From positions 612,998-676,997 of the forward strand of contig FN648885.1 of NCBI GenBank assembly GCA_000310025.1: DNA of 64,000 bases. The letters run 5' to 3'. The notes under the pieces are model-generated. The model had not been told where the DNA came from and searched no databases. It worked only from the letters and a program-made list of their open reading frames with translations. A program made the position numbers and the translations under genes. Below are positions 26,542 through 39,198 of the stretch, in pieces. Numbering within the stretch: the stretch's first letter is position 1; each line of letters begins with the position of its first letter. Source of the stretch: Ectocarpus siliculosus (taxonomy: Eukaryota; Sar; Phaeophyceae; Ectocarpales; Ectocarpaceae).

Positions 26542-27639
26542 GATGCGGTCAAAGAGAGCCGAAGAGGCGGAGGAAGTGGCGATCCAGTTCAGTACCAACA
26601 GCCAAGAGAGCCAACACCGAGCCCAGTCAGCGGTTAAACGTTGAGAACAGCAAACACCACGCCATGTGTGTAATGCAGCAGCAGGCAGAGTTTAGAGGGG
26701 CTCCGCATGATGGATGCTGGGGGCGGGTTCGTGCGTGGTGTATGAACGGGGCAGTGGCTGACATGGTTGACCCGAATGCCGGCCGTTGGCCGCTGCAGTA
26801 TTCGACCATGCCGACACGACTCGAAGCGAAAGGCGTGTGAGAGAAGCGAGGCCAGGGCGTGGAGGAATCAGCGTTGTCCAAGCGGGTGAGATTGATTAAC
26901 AATACCTGGTAGAGACTACTGCTGTTGTTGAACCTGGGGTAGAACATCGGACACACGGAGTGTTGCCAACGGCACCGCTAGAGACGTAAGGTGTCAGCAC
27001 TGCATAGACCCGCAGATCACCAGCAGCAGTAGAGACATTCACACCACTTCAATTCGCGGGCCGTCTACTTCATCAGCTTTGCAAAAGCTGGCCATCTATA
27101 ACTCTTTTGGTCCATCTTTTAGCAGGGCGTCGGCAAGCTTGGCAAGTGCGGGAAAACCCCCATCTTCCCAGCCACCGATGCGGACGAACAGCCTGTATTT
27201 TTCTCTTTTTTTAGAGTACATGGTTTACCACAAGCAGCAGGATCTTGGCCTTGAAAACAAGACTGGCCCGTGGTTTCACTATGCCGTGTTATTCTAGTTG
27301 GGTGGAACATTCAACTCTAACCCCACGGCAGCATGAATGGGAGGACGCTCACATCGTGAGGAACTGAGGAACTGCCAAATATTCTTCTTGATGTTCCGAC
27401 AGCGGAAAAGTCCGAGGTGGAGAGCGAACCCCTAAAGGCAGACAAACCCCTGATTCCTTGAATAATCTGTGAGAACGACTCCGAACCATCTGCGGTACGT
27501 ATTTGGTCTTCGCGAAAAGTTGGAGCTGTCATGGAGGTAGGTGCCTGGGAGATCACTTGCTTATTTGTGTGGGTAGGGTTGGCAGGGTCGACTTTTTGTT
27601 TGGGGTAGACAAAAAAGAGTTGGTACATAAGTCAATACT

Positions 27640-28370
27640 GCTGTACCCACCCCTTTATCTCGAATTTTGCATTTTGGAGACCACGTGTGACAGGGCACAC
27701 ACAACCACTGAAGACATCATTCCCATGCATGGAAAACATGAGCAGGGCCCATGCGCAGCATAAACACCAACTGTTGCAAACTTTCGGGCGCGTCTTCACC
27801 CTATGCACCGCCGCGCGAACAAGGCGTCAACAGGTGCCCGATTTTGTCCGAAATTCGGTGGGTATTTTACTAGACAAAAGTACTCACCATTGTATGTATA
27901 CATTTTCATGTACCCACCGTTGTCGGCTGTGCGACCCACCTTTGTCCGAAACGCACTTTTGTCCAATTTGTTCATTCGAAAAATCGACCTCCACGTCATC
28001 GCACGGGGGAACTGTTCGAATGAAAAAATCGGGTAAGGGTGGGTACATTTCGCACAAAGGTGGGCCACACAGCAGACGAAGGTGGGTACGTGAAAATGTA
28101 CTAGTAGTAGATTTCGGTGGGTATTCCCACCGGAATTTCGGACAAAATCGGGTAACCCGTTGAGACCTTGTATGCCTCGGCGGTGTATAGGGTGAAGACG
28201 TGCCCGAAATCCTGTAAAAATTGATGTGCATGGGCCCTGCCCATGTTTTCCATGCATCGGAATGATATGTTGAAGTGGTTGTGCCCTGTCACGAGTGGTC
28301 TCCGAAATGTAAATTTTCGAGCACCCACTGGGGGTGTGAGGAAGGAGTGGGTATACCCATTTCTGTCTAT
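27640..28370. mobile_element. ~0.7-kb foldback element (long inverted repeats, short loop)
   Basis: Two arms of about 350 bp, roughly 80% identical, face each other around a centre near 28005. Matching marker segments include GACAGGGCAC, CATGCATGGAAAACATG, CGTCTTCACCCTAT, CCCGATTTTGTCCGAAATTC and TACCCACC, each present once per arm in opposite orientation. Long open frames on both strands are a consequence of the palindrome, not genes. A nonautonomous foldback or large MITE; exact ends and target duplication not resolved. It sits between the tentative minus-strand gene and the CRAL-TRIO gene. Confidence 0.8.
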
Positions 28371-29017
28371 TTCCCTCTTTTTTTGTCATTGGTGAGGTTT
28401 GATTTTGTTATTTTTGGGGAGTACATGAAGCGTCGGCAATTTTGCAGTAACACCCGTCCGAGGCTAGCTTCCAAGACTTCGTATGCAGTATGTATCATGT
28501 ATTCTTGCATACCTGTCACCGGAGACGCGTGCTTTGCGAATCTTGGTTGAAATGGAAAAGTTACACCTTGCCTCTGCCAAAACAGATGGGTGGCTGGCCT
28601 ACGGACACCTCGGTGACAGCTGCAACTTTCTTGAAAACCGAACGGTGTTTCGGAGTCGTTCGCGGCGCAGACAGCCCGAACAGCAGTGGTAAACGCAATA
28701 GCCAACATGTTTGGACGAAGAGTTCTGCGATATGATTCTACAACACGGGTACAAGTGGATAAAGTATACAGATGTGAACAATATGTACGGGGTGAGGCAC
28801 TCGTCGAGACCACAGAAAGGTTTTCTCATGGAATACTTTAGTTGCTGGTGTCGACGGGCTCCCGGGAAGCACGAGCGTTTCCTCTCCCCGAGACGAGGGA
28901 CTGATGAGCTCACAAAACAGCGGACGGAAGGGCTGTTAGTCTATCATCCATCCGGAGAACTCCTTCGTTGTTCTTATCCCAGAGTATCACCCCTCGCCCA
29001 GTCTACGCTCAATCCAG

Positions 29018-32000
29018 GCAGTTCATTCTTCTCGCTGGCCTGTTGGTCGGCCCGATCCCGTTTTACCGCTTCGTTCGAATTTCGCGACTCATGCATGGCC
29101 CAGGCTCGGCTGCAATGTTAAGTGCACCATCCTCAGTTCGTAGCGACACAACGGAAACTACTAAGACTGCCAGCGAGAGAAAGCGGCGATGGGCGGTCTG
29201 TGCGGCGAAGGTGAAAGCAGGGGCGCTGAGAGCGAAAACGTTCGTCACCAGTAGTGACAGCGAGAGCTGCAACGGCAGCAGCGAGAGCGAACACGAACGT
29301 GAAGGTGGCAGCAACAAAGGGTCCGACTCAGGGGTTCGAGATTGTGGGTCCCGCCCTCATTCTCTCAAGGTGTGATGCCGTTGTTTTTGCAAGAAACATC
29401 ACACGGGCGTTTCTTCGCGCAACTCGTAAAGCGCAGCTTTACGCCATCTTTCTGTGTCTGGAATATCGAGAGAGCACGTTTGTTACGGCCAAACACGCTT
29501 ATGTCGCCGGGTGCTTTACGTACGACTTGTGTTTTTCGTTGCTCACTCGGACAGCATCAAAGTAGCCGTTGTTTCCGTGTGATCTCCCGTGCGGACCGGC
29601 CGTGATTGCTGGGATCGATACGTTCTTGATCGCGCTTGACACTACCAATAATCCACGCTTGTCCGTTACCGACAAAGGTTCCTGCTTGGCATGCGCCAGT
29701 ATTCGTAGCTGTTTGGTTGACCCTTCCTAATGCTGTCCCCCAAACCCGACATGTACACTTTGAATCTTTGTTGGGTTGCCCAGAGGGCTCCTTCTGTGTC
29801 ATTTCCCTGCACACTTGACCTCGCCAAACAAGCACAAGCTCGAGAGATACCCGACTCAGAGGCTGAACTGGGTGTCGTCGGCCCAAGACCATGTGGTGAT
29901 GCGGTGACGATTCTCAACGGCGCTACCAGCACAGAGGGCGGGAGAGATATCATCGTTCGAGACCGCCCCGACCAAGCCGCCCGAGATGACGTGGAGGCTG
30001 ACACGGACGTGGAGGCTGAAGTTGATTCGGGCCCTAATATTGGTGGTGGTGGTGGTGGTGCGGATACACCGTTGCGTTCGCCGCCTGATGCGACCAGGGA
30101 AGCACTCGTCGATCCGCTCTCGCTTGCCGAGGAGGCCGGTGAGGGAGAGGGTGCGGGGGAGGAAGAAGATTCCACCTTGTGGGAGCTGTCTTCCTCAAGC
30201 GAGGAGAGCAACGCGCTCTCACCGACATGGTGCGTCCCACTCGGAGAGCGGGAGTAAGTCTGAGCAGGCTGTGCATGTACTGCGTGAAGAGTGTACGGTA
30301 TTTCCGGCGTGTTCGCTGCGCTGGGTGTCGCTTTGGCCGTGGCACCATCGCCGTATACGTTCGTTTCCTTTGGGCAGCGTCGGTATTGGGGTCGTCATCT
30401 ATCCAAAGCGATGTCAAAGTACTTCTCTCTCACAGAGCACTGTCACGTACAGCGAAGACAATTGATCATTGTGTCCTCGTCCACTACAGCTCATGCCAAT
30501 CAACGTGCCTCGTGTGCCGCTTTCGCTTTCCCCGTTCAGGCCGAGATCGACGTCGAGATCGAGGGTGAGGCGGAAAGATGGTGGCCGAGAGAACGGACAC
30601 GGACACGCTAACTCCCCCCCGCGCGCTATTTCGTCGGCCCAACAAGTGCTTCCGGAGTCGCCGGGGTCATATGTCGCGCGCATGAGCCGAATCTTGGCTC
30701 AAGTGCGGCAGACTACGAGCCCAAGCGCGTCTGCGACCAACAGCCAAGCTCCCGACAACGGGAGAAAGGCATTCGGCCGCCCCTTGGGAGGTTCCTCTTC
30801 CGGCAGCAACGAAATTGCTGCCGGGGGCGAAAATACTGTCGGCGGCGAGACTGTCGCTCCGGTCGAGGACTGCTTGAAAGATTCCGAGACAAGTGAGCAC
30901 CAGCAGCCCGGCATTAGCGCTGTCGATATAACGGAAACATCGCCTTCGGAGGGGCTGGGTATCGGGCACCAGCGCTTGGAAGGGGCCGTGGGGATGAACC
31001 AGAAGCCAGCGGCTCCGGATCAGAAGCGATGGCAAGGCGGGAGGGTGTTGGAGGGGGCAGAACTTGGTGAGGAACATCATGGACTCGTCTACCACAAAGA
31101 GCAGCCGGAGAGCCGCGGCGATGTGGAGCTCATGATTGCGGCAGTTTCGGTAATGGTCGGGATGATCGTGCCCGAGCAATACCAGTGGATCCTATGGATC
31201 GGGTGCTGCGCGGTTACCGTGTGGTTCCCGTTGCGGCGACATTTCCGGTGGCTGTTGTGGTGGGGATCGGATGCTTCGGCGTGGCAGCAACCGTCGCTGG
31301 AAGTCCTCATTGATGCCGGTGACGGCCTAGACCCACCACCGCCGTACTACGATATCCATGTCGATGGTGTGGATGTTGGTGGCGCGGGAGTTCTTCTGAA
31401 GGCAGGTGAACCACCAACACCTTCCCACGAAAAATTAGACGGTAGAGCTGGAACACCGATGTTCCGTGGCGAATCAGAGAAGAGTATAAAGGCGGGGGAG
31501 GGCGTAGGTGAAAGCAGCGGTGTCTTGGGAGGGGGGGGAAAGCATGAGGAAGAGCTCGAGGAACGGTACCAGCAACTGCTGGCAGGCTTGTCGAAGACAG
31601 AGCTGGAGTTTGTCGAATCGGCTGGAGATGAGGAGAAAACAAGGCTGCTACACCAGGTGTGGTAACTGCACCAGTAGAGGTACCGCATTCTCTGCCGTAG
31701 GGCTCTCAGGAGGTAGGATCAGTTGGTTGCCTTTAAGACGCTTTTATCAATCAAATTCGTCCTCGTGGAGTGAGCGACGAAGTCAGCCCTTCAATAGTGT
31801 GGTGGTTTCACCGCAGAGCCGAGGGGACGTTGTGTTGGGCACCATGGTAGGCCCACTTTGCCGAACAGACGGGACTGATTTTCGAAGCCCCCTCCGAATA
31901 TATACTTCATTTTTTTTCAAGACGATTATCGTACCGTGGAACTTAGATTGTGCTCCTGTGTGGCATCGTGGCCTAGGGGGTAAGGTCGAATTGGTTCGCC

Positions 32001-35000
32001 ACTTCATTCCATCGCCTCCCCCATCCTTGTCGACTTTACCTGTTTTGCATACCCCATTTTCGAGAAACAAGAATGAAATATTCAAGTATGGCAGCATTCT
32101 TTGTCGAGGCACACCCTTCTAACTCGCGAGAAGCACCCTGACGCGGGGGGTCATGGAGATTTTTCGTTGCTATGCTTTGCACCGCTTTGAAACGCTTTGG
32201 TTCCTTGTCGTTCCCGTCCTTGCTCGAAACGACTTCATTTTCTGTTCTGTGCTACCCATGCTGAAGTGCTTGGAGTACGCGAACTACGACATGGCAGGGG
32301 CGATCAAGGTGTGTAGCACTTTCTGCAAGTTTAGACTCCAGGAGGGTTGGGACCTGGTGCTCTCTGCTCCAGAGCTGGAAACTCCTCTCCGAAGCCGGGT
32401 GCACACTTTGACGACGAACAGAGATAGGTGAGAATATATCAGCAACGTTGTATCGAGACCCTGCAAACTGCCCGTGGCCGTGGGTGTTGGCACGTCTTCT
32501 TTTCTAGTTTGCATGAAGGCGTCCGTGCGTATTCTTCTCCGGATGATACTGATACGAAGATGGTCTTGATGTTCGAGGGTTAACCAACTGTCATTTCTTT
32601 TAGTCGCTGCATTAGTGCCGTTCTTGGTCCACTTTTTTTGTCGTGTCCTTAAAGGATGCGCCGGAAACCAAAACACACAATCTCGTGGACAGGTCATAGC
32701 CTCTTCTGTCCCATCTTGACGGCGTAAGCCGCCGAGTCCCTCTTCTTGCAAATTGCACAACTCCGACTTGTCAAGTAATACCCAACAACCCTCTTCCCAA
32801 AATCAAACACTCACCTAAGAATAACAAGTCCTCACAATGATTCAGTAGCAGCAAGTGGAGTGCTGACAAGTGATGCTGGTTGCGGGCGAACATGTTCCCA
32901 CGTAACCAGCATCGCCTCTCAGCACTCGGCCTACTGCGACTGAAGAGGCTAAAACCCTCCCGCAAGGTTGTTTCTTGTGGTTTCCACCACAACTATGTGC
33001 CCAAGACCTGTATTACTGGACCAAGAAGTACACTACTGGAGGAAGACTATTTACCTCGGGGTGCGCTTTTGCCAAGGTTTTTTAAGCGGTGATAGCTTGC
33101 TGTGGGATCAACTGCCAGCTGCGCACACCAGCGAAATAATTGTGCTACTTGTATTTGGAACGTTTGTTGCATTGTCAAACGTAAGTTTTGCTACCAATGT
33201 TGGTTATGCTCCGCAGCCTTGATAGCGCTCGCTGCGGGGACAAACGGCGCTTTGGTTGAAGAATGGAGAAGGCGATGTGGTTTCCACCCGATTGGTTTTC
33301 AAGTTGATGACACATGTTGGCCACCCGGCACACGGGGCCAACCACGGCGTGATCAAAAGATGAATGCGGCGCGGTCGAATATCCTTTTTTCACTTTAAGA
33401 TTCACTCGAAAAGTGAGCAGAAATTTCTCTCGGGCTCTCACGGCGCTGCATTCGGCCTCTCTGGACGGCTCACAGGCCTGCATTTCTCCAATCTTAATTT
33501 TCCCGTTTTCCCGATTTCCCGCTTTTTCCCGTTATCTCGCCGCTATTTTCCGCTTTTTTCATCTCTGCCATGTTTCCACCCTTCCTTTCGCATGCCTCTT
33601 ACACGGGGCCTTCATCTTCATCTCTCGGTTGTCACACACACATCCATTCTTCACACATCCAGTCTGCTTTTGCCCGTTGCTCTCCACTTCTGTATATCGT
33701 TCAACATTCATAACATTCAACTTTCCTTTTCGTTGCTTTTCAGTTCCGAAACTTGACTACTGTACCTGTCAGTCTCGTTCTGCGCGGACGGGTTAAATCG
33801 GGAATGCCCGTCCGTTTCATCTGCTGCTGCTCTCATCCATCCACACATCACGTGTTACACCAGTCAGTCTCTCTGTCTCCCCTCACGCACCATCGTCAGT
33901 CTGTCTCTCCCCTCTCGCATGGCCCAGCACCATCTGTCCTGGGTCTTTGGGGGCCTCAGCTCCTTTCATTCCACTTCTTCTCTCCGGAACGCTTCTCTTC
34001 CGAATTTCCCGGGCGAGGGGCGGGGTTCTTAGGAAATATACATGAACAGCTGTTCTGAGCGGGGCGGCGAAAGCCGCCAGAGTACGCCCTCTCTCTCTCT
34101 TTGTGCACTAAGCCGTTTTTGATTTATTTGCACTACATTGCTACCGCTGGCCAATCGCGTATCTTGGAATCGATCGACTGAGCGAGGCGGCGAAAGCCGC
34201 CAGACCACCTTGTATAGCTACGACTTATTTTACTTCGCAGCAGTGTTGACACAACAGGGACAATTTCTGGAAGAATCATTATAACGACTTTGATGGCAGT
34301 TTCAGCGTGCGCAACAGGCGCGTTTTCGCCAAAGGTAACCTCTACTGTTGTCAGCTACGAGAGCAATGTGCGTTTACCCCCCGGACGAGGTGTACCAACT
34401 AACACCACCACTGTTTTGCTCCTTTCCATCACAAAACAAATGCGTCATCAGGACTGGGCGAGGGGTGCTGACGTTCTCTCCGGGTAAGTTGGACATGGAC
34501 AAGGCCCCGCCGGCCGCTTACCACAAGATGCTCTGCTACGTCTTGCAAGAGGTGCGACAAAACGTTCTTTGAAGGATAGTTCAGTCATGGGGAGTACATC
34601 CGAGCGCAATCGTTTTGCTGGTTAGGTGTTGTTGTTGTTGTTCGTCGTCTTGGGGTTGTCTTGGCAGAATCCCTACATTTGTCATTGATCACCCTAATCG
34701 TCGGAAGGACAGCATCCCTCGTGAGCTGGGTACTTCGGAAAGGTGCACGGCAGGGCTCCCCTGTTCTGTGTACGCCATCTAGATGCATGCGTTCATTGGA
34801 ATACGTCTTTTTGTTGTCCCTGGTATCGTGGCTCGCATGCTACTGGTTTGCTCACGGTCTCCCCGCCTGGTTGCGGTGACACTTCCACCAACTCGGGCCC
34901 AAATACGCTGCAGTATCCCAGGGTTGCACGCCATGGTGCAGCGTTTTACGGCTAGTTCCTCGCTCGTTCACATTGAAGCGTGTGCTATGATGCACAGCAA

Positions 35001-36843
35001 CTGGTCGATGTCTGATGTCTGGACTCGGACAGGTTATTAAGGATGAGGAGCTGCAGACGAAGGGCCTCGTTCTTCTTGTCGATGCAAGGGGCGTGGGCTT
35101 CGGACTACTGAGACGCTTTACTCGTGAGTCTATCCGCGCGTTAGTTTTGGCTAGGTTTTGTTCAAAGGTTCTCTCACCTCTGTCGGACAGCAAGGTTGTC
35201 GTACAGACCATACTTGTGGTGTTGTGAAGTGCACTGATTCACCGGGTCCTTCCCACTTAACGATGTTTCATTTGTTGTTTGTATTCTCGATTGGTCTTGG
35301 TACGTCCTTGGCCAGAGTTTGGCGCGGTACGTGGTAGATACACATGCCTTTTACCTGTTTTTCCACCGTTCCCTACAGCAGAAAATGTCTTCCTCTTCTC
35401 TTCGAGTGTATGCACTTGTGGCTCAAAATCTCCCGTCGGTCCCCGGTTAGCCTCTTAGAATTCTCCAAGACTGTTCGGTGTAAACATCACGCTATCTCGT
35501 GATATATGGTGAACACGAGCCTATTATGTTGCACGAGTTTTGAAACCGGCGTAAGAACCCTGCGATTGAAGCAGCGCAAGCTGTACTGCTCTAGAGTAGA
35601 TGCTGATTTCGGCAAAGAGGGCATACGCGGGCAGCATGCGCAAGTCGTTTGGGGAGTACTGCTGAAACAATGCAAATGCAAGAACTGAAGGTGCTCTCAA
35701 TGTTTGTTTTTGCTGCAGTGGCGGACTACAAGAGGGGGTTGCGCATGCTAGGCGGGGCCTTTCCAGCGAAGGTCAAAGCTATTCGCATCCTGCACCTCAA
35801 CCGAGTAATCGGCATGGCACTGAAGATCGCCATGCCGCTTCTCTCCGCAAAGATGAGGGCCAGGCAAGTAGAGCTCGCTGTAATGATTGCATACATACGC
35901 TCTAATTTTCCTGTTTGTCATGCACACTGTACAGCGTAGAAGTGCGAGACTTGAAATGAAGACAGGAGCGTAAGAGCTTGGTCATAAGTCTGTTGATCAT
36001 TGTGCCTATAATAGGGAGCAGGCCCCCGCGCACGCCTTTGGTGGTTCAGGGGTTCGGGGGTATGCTTGGAAGCGTAGCCGGAACAGGGGCGTTGTCGATT
36101 GTATCACGTGACGTATGCTGAGCAATGCGCTGGTGCGGTTGGTGCCGAAGACACCGGACAGGCGCGGGAATGTGGGCACTAAGTTGATGTCGTGGTCGTC
36201 GAATGACTATGTTCGGCGTCGTCCGTAGTGTAAGTTTGTCGATTTCGCACAACCTGGGACAGCAGTTGGTACCAGTTATTGCCTGCAGGTTTACCGCGGG
36301 TTCAGTCATAGTGTACTTGGCGGCATGAGGGCGCTATAGGCGAAGCAGGTATTTGTTTCGGGAATGCATAGAATTCACAGGGTGTTTTTGCCGTACGTGT
36401 CAATCCGGTGCCTCTTGCCAGCCAAGTGTCCTGCCGTACCTGCGAGACATGCGGCATCCTCTGGGCAACGCATAGTTCACCTTCCCGCATTATTCATATT
36501 GTACACTCGTGCACGGCCGTGGGCTGTTTTGTTGGAGGGTCCTTCGCTACAGCAGTAGACCAAAAGTGCTATACCTCCTTCGAAAAGGGTATGTATCGAG
36601 CTTGGTCAGCCCATCAACTTTCTATTATTGCGCACACTGAATATTTATCATGTCTCTTTTTTTGTGAGCAGGGTGGAGTTCGTCACCGACGAAAGGGCCA
36701 GCGATGGGAGCTTCACGAAGGAGCTGGCAGACCCGTCTTCAATACCGGTGGAGCTGGGCATCAAAGGCACCTGGACCGGATCCCGTGACTTTTGGGATGA
36801 GTGGGTTGTACGGAGGGTTGATGAGCATGGATCCGAACGGTAG
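29018..36843 (+). CDS. CRAL-TRIO (Sec14-like) lipid-binding protein with long disordered N-terminal region
   Basis: Eight exons: 29018-29369, 29784-30253, 30540-31656, 32267-32427, 34452-34551, 35033-35123, 35719-35863, 36672-36843. All phases agree, giving at least 868 residues. Order: a hydrophobic start (RQFILLAGLLVGPIPFY), Ser/Glu-rich and acidic low-complexity sequence, then two hydrophobic segments near residue 490 (MIAAVSVMVGMIV and WILWIGCCAVTVWF) that could form a membrane hairpin. Next come a helical CRAL-TRIO N segment (LEYANYDMAGAIKVCSTFCK) and the lipid-binding domain: TGRGVLTFSPGKLDMDKAPP, KGLVLLVDARGVGFGLLRRF, GGAFPAKVKAIRILHLNRVI, MPLLSAKMRARVEFV and DPSSIPVELGIKG. CRAL-TRIO domains bind and move hydrophobic ligands such as phosphoinositides, tocopherol or retinoids. 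The ligand is not predictable here. The 5' end is open; a first exon may lie near 28.7 kb. The exon 35719-35863 ends at a GC donor (AG|GCAAGT). The gene converges on COQ8. Confidence 0.85.
32835..32955. repeat. ~110-bp hairpin in an intron of the CRAL-TRIO gene
   Basis: Arms AGTGCTGACAAGTGATGCTGG (left, about 32861) and CCAGCATCGCCTCTCAGCACT (right) pair with few mismatches; the stem extends to AGTAG/CTACT-type outer pairs and closes near 32892 on a GAACATGTTC palindrome. Probably the core of a small foldback element. Confidence 0.6.
34057..34204. repeat. Twin GGCGGCGAAAGCCGCC hairpins
   Basis: The block GAGCG(G/A)GGCGGCGAAAGCCGCCAGA, containing a perfect GGCGGC-GAAA-GCCGCC stem-loop, occurs at about 34057-34082 and again at about 34180-34204, in the same orientation, in the intron between exons 4 and 5 of the CRAL-TRIO gene. 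GAAA is a GNRA-type loop, so the RNA hairpin would be very stable. Confidence 0.8.
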
Positions 36844-39198
36844 TGTGTTTCTTGAGGGATTATGTGGCATCTTGGGTCTATGAGTAAATATGCGAATTTC
36901 GCGTCGGTTTATGTTCAGGGCTCGTTAGGGCGACGTTAGACTTGGCGCTGTGTCCGCTGTACCTCGCGATTCTTTGCACAGAACCCGCTCTGGCGCCTTC
37001 AAGAGATCACGGTATCTTGGAGGAATCACTTTGTGTTGAGATTTTGGAAGTGAAGTACGGGACGGGCATGGAATGGTCAAGTGCAAGAGCTGAGACTCAA
37101 CAGACCTCCGGTTCTACATAAATGGTAGCGAGTTCTCACACCAGCTGGGTGTGATGTTGGAGCAGTGCGAGATGTCAGATATGTGCAGTAGCTGAATCGG
37201 GGTGGACATGCGCTTGGGGGAGGTAACAGGTGCTCGGCGGTGTTCCAATGTAACAACGTTTAGGGTCATGCTTTGACGTGTTTTGAATGCGTTCACACAA
37301 AAGTCTTGCTGTTTTTTCATTTCTTAACTTGATCCCTTCCCCCATGAGTGGTTACGGGAGGTTCGGGTCACTCCGTAACCCCCCCGCGTGGTCGGGTTGA
37401 AAACGATTTTGTGTTCTGTAGGCTTGTCCTATGTTTCTCCTAGTACCATCTTAGCGGCATTGCCTCCGCGTTGTAGCACGGGTTGTGTGTTTGCGTATTG
37501 TGTATTTGTCGCGTTCCAGTTAATGATGCCCAGAATCTAAAATTATAATGTACAATAGAGTCAAATGCTGCGCGTACTTACGGTTGTTCAGCGCTGCCAG
37601 AACTGCACCGATGGGTGTGAGGTGGTGCTGTCAATGTGTTTTTTTGTAGTGTGTCCTGTTGCATGCAGGCAATTCTGATTATAATCTCTTCGCGTGCATT
37701 CTCGCCTTTGAATCCTGTACTTTTTCACCTATCTCGTTTGTGTGAGATATATTTTCCGTTATTTTGAGCCCTTTCGCAGCTCGAATTTCGACGTCTCAAT
37801 CAGACTACGAACGCGTAGGCGAGTGCACTGTCCAAGGATGACAAGTGCATCACGCTTTCGCGGCGACTTGAAGCAGAGTCATTAGGATCAAATAGGAAGT
37901 GAATGTGTGGGCGCCGCTTGCACCGCAGCGTGGGCGGGGGTGGTGGTAATGTCAAGGTTGGGAATACTTGGTGCACGTGCGATCAAGATCAAGCACCACC
38001 AAGAACCAAATTAGCTGGGTGGGAGACAGCCTTCCTAGCAAGAAGTGTAGAAGCCAAAACTGGTCGTGAAACAAATGCTGATGGCTGAGGGGCAGGAAAC
38101 GACCACAACTTGGTAAAGGGCACACGGTGCAAAGATAAGGTAGTGCTACCCTGCTGAAAAGCAGCCGGGGACCACGCATCCATCGAATGAAGCGTCAACT
38201 AGCCAAGGTGGAGCGGCTCACAAAGATTCGCGGGGGCAGTCAAAACGCTGAAGGCGTTGACAGTACACGATTGCCACGCGAGTGTCGGCAGCACAAGCAA
38301 GGTGCTCAGTACACATGCACTACGGCACTTGACCGGGGGGCACGCGGAGTTCGAGCGTACAAGCGCCATTTTGTCCAGGGCTTTGTTGTCCCGCAACACG
38401 GTTACGCTGACAAGCAAATGTGTTGCTGCTGGACCGCATCAATGCCAGGGCGTTTCTGTATCCGCGAGGCCAAAACATCACCTTGAATAGGGAGCACACC
38501 GACTTGTTCTGCAATGTACCTGTCAACAACCACCACAATCGTACGTCAACACAGCACCCCAACCTTCAACACAGTTTTAGTACTCTGCAGGGAACGCAAC
38601 TTCATTGCTGTGTCGCTAAATGTAGCTTCAAATTTATTCAGGGGGCGAAGCACTACAGTCGGCATGCTGTCCAAGATCAGCGACAGGGCGAACAGCTGTG
38701 CGTTTCATGTCGACGGGCGAATGCAAACCCGCGACGGAACCGTTCCGGTGAAGCGAAGCCAACACCTGCTGAATTGAGCTTTGACCATCCACAGCAGCGA
38801 AGGAGTACGTTAGCTTGACTGGAAGAAAGTATGACTGCGAAAGCCTAAACACAGGCTCACACGAGCTTCTCCTAGTGATCCGCCCCATTTCCGTGGCCAT
38901 TGTACGAACTCACCATAGGAGGCGATCCTAACTAATGGTATCTTTCATCGCCGCGGCGGCCTTGGCCGTGTACCGTCCAAGTACCCTTGCGTGCGCTTCA
39001 ACGAACGTCCATGTTTCGCTTACGCCAGCAGTTCATCCTCCACGCGTGTGACCGCTCTGTACTCGTACATGATCGGAAATGATATCCTCAAGAGCTCTTG
39101 ACTACCCTAAAAAAAATCCCAGCAATCCACACCATCCTGTTTTTGTGCAAGAGTAGGAGAGTAGCCCCTTCACCCGAACGGGTCTAAAACTTGAATGA
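36844..39198. other. Convergent intergenic region between CRAL-TRIO and COQ8 genes
   Basis: 2.35 kb holding both 3' UTRs. Open frames at 38.2-38.8 kb exist in all plus frames and one minus frame with no motif or splice logic. Nothing else supported. Confidence 0.45.

Noticed and set aside
27687-28389. Open frames of 158 and 197 codons on opposite strands at 27.7-28.4 kb
   Set aside because: They are mirror images produced by the foldback element, not genes.
31968-32015. GTGGCCTAGGGGGTAAGG followed by GGTTCGCC, resembling pol III boxes
   Set aside because: Spacing far too short and no stems can be drawn.
38187-38818. Overlapping open frames between the CRAL-TRIO and COQ8 genes
   Set aside because: Open on both strands in several frames, no conserved motif and no splice pairing.
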